Source of the DNA: Chara braunii
Taxonomy: Eukaryota; Streptophyta; Charophyceae; Charales; Characeae
DNA length: 32,625 bases
Direction of reading: 5' to 3'
Assembly (NCBI GenBank): GCA_003427395.1
Contig: BFEA01000515.1
Span: 773,752-806,376, forward strand
The notes below the pieces were generated by a model. That model saw only the letters and a program-made list of their open reading frames with translations, was not told the origin of the DNA and searched no databases. The position numbers were made by a program, and so were the translations under genes. How positions within the stretch are numbered: position 1 is the first letter of the stretch; the number at the start of each line of letters is the position of its first letter. Below are positions 28,006 to 32,625 of the stretch, one piece after another.

Positions 28006-28584
28006 GTCGGAGAGCAAGCTTGACAATGTTCAGCCGGTGGAAACACGATTCGTGTCCGTTTTTCTGATGCTCCTTTGCCGAAAGGAGAGGAGAGACCCTT
28101 GGAGTCAATGTTGCACGCCGATGCTTGGGAGAATATCCCGTGGGAGTCTCGGTTGGTCGAGCAAGCGTTATAGGTGTGGCAGACCATCCGCGACGCATAG
28201 GTTTGGCGGGATGTGGAGTATGGGATCTGGGTCATGACCCCCATCCACCAGTTGCAGAGGAGATCAGACAGGGGACAAAAGGTTATGTCGCTAATTTACT
28301 CCTGGAGTCGGACGGTGGCCGATGAGTTGCAAGAGGTTGATGTTCCGGTCCCATTCACAGTATGCGAGGAGGAGTGCATCGATCAGTGCCTCTCCTGTCA
28401 ACAACATAAAGTAGAGTCAGCGCACGCTGCACCACATCTCCTCAACCTCCATTAGCATTCTCTTCGGTATTACAACGTGAGGGTGCAAAGTGCGGAGGAC
28501 TTAGAGGTTGTGCAGGAGTGTGATAACTTTTTCCTTTCCGTGACGGGGGGTGATCGGGCAGGCACTCACTATTTGTGGGTGCGG
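28006..28584 (+). pseudogene. Decayed ORF of unknown family, truncated by a solo LTR
   Basis: One frame (28006-28584) stays protein-like through TGA 28021 and three TAG stops at 28171, 28198 and 28453. It carries DAWENIPWESRLVEQAL, VWRDVEYGIWVMTPIHQLQ, CEEECIDQCLSCQQHK and YYNVRVQSAEDLEVVQEC. Trp- and Cys-rich composition and the CxxxC...CxxC cluster suggest a folded, perhaps metal-binding protein, but I do not recognise the family. It stops being alignable at 28585, where LTR sequence begins. It is probably a transposon- or repeat-associated gene; whether 31006-31868 is its continuation is unknown. Confidence 0.5.
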
Positions 28585-29411
28585 TGTGACGAACTATTTT
28601 CTGTAATCACACGACTTTCCACGCGAAGCGGCTTCGGGGGTCGGAAACTGGTTGGTCGGGTGAAAGATAGGGGTTGGCCGGACAGGTTGCGTGGATACCC
28701 TCGCTTCTTTCCTTTTTGCTGTTGGGACCAGGGCCGGGAAGGTCCCGTGACGACGATTAAGTGATCGCGCCTTAGTCAGCGCGATAAATAGCGGTTGCCA
28801 TAACTTCTTTCTTGTTCTTATGTGGGAAATGAGAATTTTGGCGCGATTAGCGCGCGGGAATGTCGTTTTTAAATTTGCAACGGATGACGGGCTATTAAAA
28901 TTATTTCTTTAAGTTTTTTCGGAATTTATTTTTGCAAATAGGAATTAGACTAGGAAATTGGGTATCCCGTAATTTTTGTCTGTAACTGCACTTCGCTTCT
29001 TGCTTGCGCACGCTTTACTGCACTTGGGCCTGCGCTCTGCTCCCACCGCGCCTAAATTCCAATCTCAACTGTAATCTCTTCGTGCTCTTTCTCCGCCTAC
29101 GCAGATGTAACTGTAATCTTCCCCTTTCTTGATACCCTTTCCCGCGTCGCTGGGTGCGCTCTTCCGTCTCTATCTCGTTGGCCAGGTCGGTGCATGACTG
29201 GATCGAAGCGTGGAGTGAAGCTACGTCCCCCACGCCGCGGCCCAGCCATGCAGCCGTAGGCACTTCCTCCTTCCCTTCTCCTATCCTTCTCGGGCAATCC
29301 CGATTATTGCGCGCTGGGGCACAAGTTGTAAATTTCGCAAGCACGATTAATTGTCTCTCTAATCCACTTGGGAGTTAGCGCGGTCAAGAGGATCGGCTAA
29401 CGAGCAGAAAG

Positions 29412-29421
29412 ATGGTGAGTA
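29412..29421 (+). promoter_or_regulatory. Splice-donor-like site conserved in the solo LTR
   Basis: TGGTGAGTAG occupies the same relative place as the AGGTGAGTAG of the large element's LTRs despite strong divergence around it. Confidence 0.4.
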
Positions 29422-30258
29422 GAGAGTCGGGCGATCCGACGAGCTGGTGCTGACTATGTGGGGTTGACGAGTGGCCACGAAGGACTGTGGTACACAGGTG
29501 AACCTAGCTCGCATGCTCGGACCAAGCGGGGTGATGACTATGTATGGTTTGGAGGTGCAGGGCGACGAACTACCCGCACAAGAAGTGTGCAGAGAGAGAG
29601 AGAGAAACGGGGATATGGTGGAACAATGCCTTTCTTCCTACCTTTTGTGTAATTTTGATTCCAACGTTGGCGAATTTTATTGTGGCAGTTTCAGATTGTC
29701 TTTGAAAATCATCCCGGATTCTCTGTTTCGTATGTATGTATGCACGTTCATGAACGACTTCGTGCCTCCTTTCTCGAGTTGTTTTTTATTTCAAGTTTTG
29801 TTTGGTTCAATAGCGTTAGCTTAATTCAAACTTCGTCACTTTCTAGTACCCAGCTGCGCTGCGTGATACGCTCGGCGTGCATGCCTCGCCTGACCACTTG
29901 CATACATGATTGTAGGAATGATCTGATATATATATATTGGTCGTTGATGATAGGCAATTGCTTCTTTGTTGCACGATGGTATGGATATGTATGTAATGGT
30001 TGAATCTCACTTCGAATGGTGATGTTGCATAAGGAAAATAATTCCATGCATACGAGATAAACCGACGCACAAACAGAAGCACCTAACTCATGCACGCTTT
30101 ACGAGATAGGATCTGAGCAATCGGCCTGCGCAAGGACTCGTGTATGACAGCAAGTCCGGCAGTGGAGTCTGCAACATATGCGCGCGTCTGCGTACTAAGC
30201 CCAACTGCGATCTCGCTTCGTCGGGAGATGGGTGTAAATAAAGCCCATTAGGTAGGAT

Positions 30259-30701
30259 ATGGCTGTGGAAACTTCCTTCTGGGTCACCGACCGCGAAAGC
30301 TTAAGGAACCTAGAGTATCGGGCGGATTGGGAGGGGGAACAACGTAGGTGGCAAAGAAACTCACGGAGCCCTGACTACCCTTGTCAAACTAAGAACGATC
30401 GACCGTGCGGGGGCAATTTGCATTGTGTAATAAATCAGGATTCTTGGATTCCGGACTATCCCGACACCCGCAATAGACAGTATTATCTAACCCCTGGCTT
30501 CATCGCTGTTACTACCCATTTCCCTCCCTATTACGTCCTTCTCCCGTATCACAACCTGACTGTTCGTGGGACTCCATAGCTCGCTACTGGCCTCACACAC
30601 CGTGCTCAGAGTGCCAACAACACAATGAGTATCGCGAAGCATGGTTTATCCGACGAACACACTCTGAAGCAGATCTTCTGGAGCACAATCTCCTACTATG
30701 A
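30259..30701 (+). pseudogene. LTR ORF homologue in the solo LTR, frameshifted
   Basis: The ATG at 30259 opens a frame carrying DYPCQTKNDRPCG, LHCVINQDSWIPDYP, RQYYLTPGFIAVTTHFPP and VLLPYHNL. It then stops at 30577-30579. A shift just upstream of the stop restores the pattern WDSIARYWPHTPCSEC, which runs to TGA 30699-30701. Block order and spacing equal those of the LTR ORF at 1817-2272, while the DNA and the N-terminal 40 residues are largely different. Function unknown. Confidence 0.6.
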
Positions 30702-31005
30702 CCGTCCTCATCAAACTCCGAAACGTGCATTGGCCGACAGCGGTATGTGCGCTCCTAGAGAGATACTCATAGCGTTCCGCCTGTACATCAGATACGTCCC
30801 CGGCCCAGGCCGCGAAATCAGCGATCGACCCGCTTCTGAGCTAAAACGAGACAATTGTACTCCTACCCTTGAAACTTCATGCCGGAGATTCCAGTTCCGA
30901 CCTGGGACTCCACCCCCACTTTCCTAAAATCCTTGGCACACCCCTTTTCGCACTTCCAGGCCCCCTAACACTCCGAAGCAGGAAGTCGCGTTGAGCATAA
31001 GGTTG

Positions 31006-31868
31006 GGCGTCACAATGGGAGAAGTTAAGGTTGTTTCTCACCCATATAGGTCCTTTGACAACCAACCTTAATACGAGGGACGCAGAGGCACGGGCATGCG
31101 GGGGGGACGAGGAGACACTCTTGGTGACAGGTTCACAGAGGTGCTAACTGCACATGTGGACGTCTTCCTCTCCTAAAGAGAGGAGCTCAACAAAACATGA
31201 TTGTGTGCACACGGGTAGGTGTAATGGGCTGGAGTTCAGCTGGTTGAGATTGTCACCAATCTCAAACAGCAAGAGTGTTCCGAGCGGTCTGCCACGTTCT
31301 TCCGTGGGGGGATTTAGATGCTCTGGAGGAGGTAAAGTCGGGGGCTGCAGAAGGTGGTTCGGCAGGGTCTGTTGACGAGAAGCCTGAGCCCGAGATATGG
31401 GGAGTGAGACCTCGGGCGTCACTGACGGATGCAGGGGAGGAGTTGCAGACACATGGCTTACAGCGCGAGGGTCAACGTCGTCCTCGTCCTTTGGAGGTTG
31501 TGTTCAGTGCGAGGGTCGTCCTGCTTCTCTCCAACGAGGAGGAGGTGAAGGAGGAGGAGCATGTGGATGAGGCGGTTCAGGCAGCGCGAGACGAGGTCAT
31601 TGGCATTAATGAGGAGTGGACCAACCGCGAGGAGATTGCATGTCGTTAAGAAGGACTCTAGAGACTCCACTACGTACAGGGCAGAGTGGTCGTTGGGGCA
31701 CGGCCCCACACGACGCTCATCAGACCGGACAATGGTCCTTCACCGGAGGCGACCGGGACGGCAGCAGACACGGACCACAACACAAGATGTAGCGCCTCCT
31801 TGAGCCGTGCCGACCATGCCACCCATGCGAGGAAGGTCTTCGGTATTAACAACACTAACTCTAAGCAG
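31006..31868. other. Unassigned flank between solo LTR and second MITE
   Basis: A plus-strand open frame (about 31275-31649, ending LLLSNEEEVKEEEHVDEAVQ and then EEWTNREEIACR) is acidic and protein-like but has no recognised family. It may be the far part of the gene interrupted by the solo LTR. A 14-bp-arm hairpin lies at 31239-31270. Nothing else is supported. Confidence 0.4.
31239..31270. repeat. Short hairpin, 14-bp arms with one mismatch
   Basis: GCTG-G-TTGAGATTG, a 4-base loop TCAC, then CAATCTCAA-A-CAGC. There is one G/A mismatch in the arms. Confidence 0.6.
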
Positions 31869-32140
31869 CTATAAATCCCCCGCGATCATGACCTCGTGGT
31901 CAAACTCGGATGACGGTTGGGATCCCGACCACAGGCCATAGCCCGGGCGGTTGGACGTGACCGATAATTTGACATATTTGAAAATTTAATATTAATGGAC
32001 CAAAACAAAAGCAAAAATATGAGGTTGTAGGGTTTAAAAATCCCTACAGCTCTATATTCTTGTTTTGGACTAAGACGTGTTTTTTTTTTTTTTTTGTAAA
32101 TAGCAAATGAAAAAATAAATTAAACAAATATTTAAATCAA
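31869..32140. mobile_element. Second copy of the MITE family (left part)
   Basis: It begins CTATAAATCCCCCGCGATCATGACC, matching both termini of the 12644-13179 MITE (CTATG[TA]ATC-CCC, then GGTCATGACC-type motifs). It shares the GACATATTTGA/AATTTAAT segment and the central hairpin (AAAATATGAGGTTGTAGGG...CCCTACAGCTCTATATT at about 32014-32060). The right terminus is not visible; the copy runs into microsatellite DNA. The putative target site before it is CTAAGCAG. Confidence 0.65.
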
Positions 32141-32149
32141 AAGAAACAT

Positions 32150-32204
32150 GTATGTGTGTGTGTGTGTGTGCATGTGCGGGGGGCAAGGGCAACCCCTTCC
32201 CCAA

Positions 32205-32239
<35 letters not shown>

Positions 32240-32371
32240 CCAATCAATCAACAAAAATAAAAAGTTAAAAAAAAAAAATAGGGAGTTCGACCCGCATGCG
32301 TTTGTGTGTGTGAATGTGTATGTGTATATGTGTGTGTGTGTGGGGGGGGGGGGGGGCGACCCCTTCCCCAC

Positions 32372-32436
<65 letters not shown>

Positions 32437-32550
32437 TATCAGCCAATCAATCAATCAATCAATCAAAAAAAAAAAAACAAAGTTAAAAACAAAAACAGTC
32501 GGTTCCACCCGTGTGTGTGTGTGTGTGTGTGTGCATGTGCGGGGGTGGCC
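32150..32550. repeat. Compound TG / CAAT satellite, higher-order tandem units
   Basis: The unit is (TG)n, a G run with CCCCTTCCCCA, (CAAT)n, an A-rich AAAGTTAAAAA stretch and GTTCGACCC-like sequence. Units start near 32153, 32305 and 32511, the last incomplete. The unit length of about 150-210 bp varies with the internal microsatellites. PINQSINQ-type frames are artefacts of CAAT. Confidence 0.85.
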
Positions 32551-32625
32551 CGGGTGGGCGGCGAGGATCCCGGTTGAGATCGGGGGGCGGCGGACGTTCC
32601 CCACGCCGATCGGGGAGGATTGACA

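Larger units (their letters stand above)
28585..31005 (+). mobile_element. Solo LTR of a diverged relative of the Ty3/gypsy element
   Basis: It starts TGTGACGAACTATTTTCTGTAA, against TGTGACGAACCACTTTCTGTAA at the start of the large element's LTR (19 of the first 22 bases). It ends with AATCCTTGGCACACCCCTTT, TTCGCACTTCCAGGCC and GGAAGTCGCGTTGAGCATAAGGTT, matching the large LTR's last 100 bp. In between, in order, are matches to the GATCGAAGCGTGGAG and CCCACGCCGCGGCC region, the GTGAGTAGAG donor, the GA tract and the LTR ORF. No primer-binding site or gag follows, so it is a solo LTR or truncated copy in plus orientation. A clean 5-bp target duplication was not found. It is much more diverged than the two LTRs of the large element are from each other. 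Confidence 0.82.

Noticed and set aside
28580-31012. Target-site duplication around the solo LTR
   Set aside because: TGCGG before the LTR has only a 3-of-5 counterpart (TGGGC) after it, and the 3' border is uncertain by a few bases.
32148-32577. ORFs encoding PINQSINQ repeats
   Set aside because: All come from CAAT microsatellites that happen to be open in several frames.

Overview
The window is eukaryotic nuclear DNA from a large, repeat-rich genome, most likely a green plant or streptophyte alga. I suspect a charophyte such as Chara from the mix of PIF/Harbinger, giant Ty3/gypsy and CT/GA-microsatellite sequence, but nothing here proves the species. Scaffold gaps (Ns at 13276, 17790 and 25087-25125) fit a draft assembly. 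There are no operons, no CRISPR array and no rRNA.

Layout. 1-995 (minus): decayed PIF/Harbinger (HARBI1-like) transposase. 1701-15004 (minus): one complete but mutated Ty3/gypsy retrotransposon of about 13.3 kb. It has long LTRs (1701-3989 and 12147-15004) and a perfect 5-bp target duplication (ACACC at 1696-1700 and 15005-15009). Its order is LTR, PBS, gag, protease, RT, RNase H, PHD-like zinc finger, integrase, third acidic ORF, LTR. Each LTR also carries its own reading frame. The right-hand (5') LTR has been split by a 536-bp MITE at 12644-13179 with an 8-bp target duplication. 15010-18690: intergenic repeats, including a tRNA-derived SINE at 16451-16695, a poly-T-linked direct repeat pair, minisatellites and a GA tract. 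18698-24163 (minus): the only large intact host-type gene, an uninterrupted 1821-codon frame. 24164-28005: non-coding, simple-sequence-rich DNA. 28006-28584 (plus): a decayed ORF of unknown family. It is cut at 28584 by a solo LTR (28585 to about 31005, plus) from a diverged relative of the big retrotransposon. 31006-32625: unknown sequence, a second copy of the MITE family (from 31869), then a compound TG/CAAT satellite.

The most notable object is the 1821-aa protein. An Hsp70 nucleotide-binding domain and a reduced substrate-binding domain are joined to two tandem modules. Each module has an Hsp70-lid-like helical segment, a full-length triosephosphate-isomerase-like (TIM) barrel and an extra TIM C-terminal half. 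Most TIM catalytic residues are replaced, so the barrels look like pseudoenzymes on a chaperone scaffold. I know of no described protein with this architecture.

Second are three non-standard parts of the retrotransposon: an ORF inside the LTR whose protein pattern is also kept in the diverged solo LTR, a PHD-like finger between RNase H and integrase, and an acidic ORF whose ATG overlaps the pol stop as ATGA. The element itself is dead in this copy (frameshifts, stop codons, a changed RT catalytic motif, an RNase H deletion), so these are features of the family rather than of a working copy.
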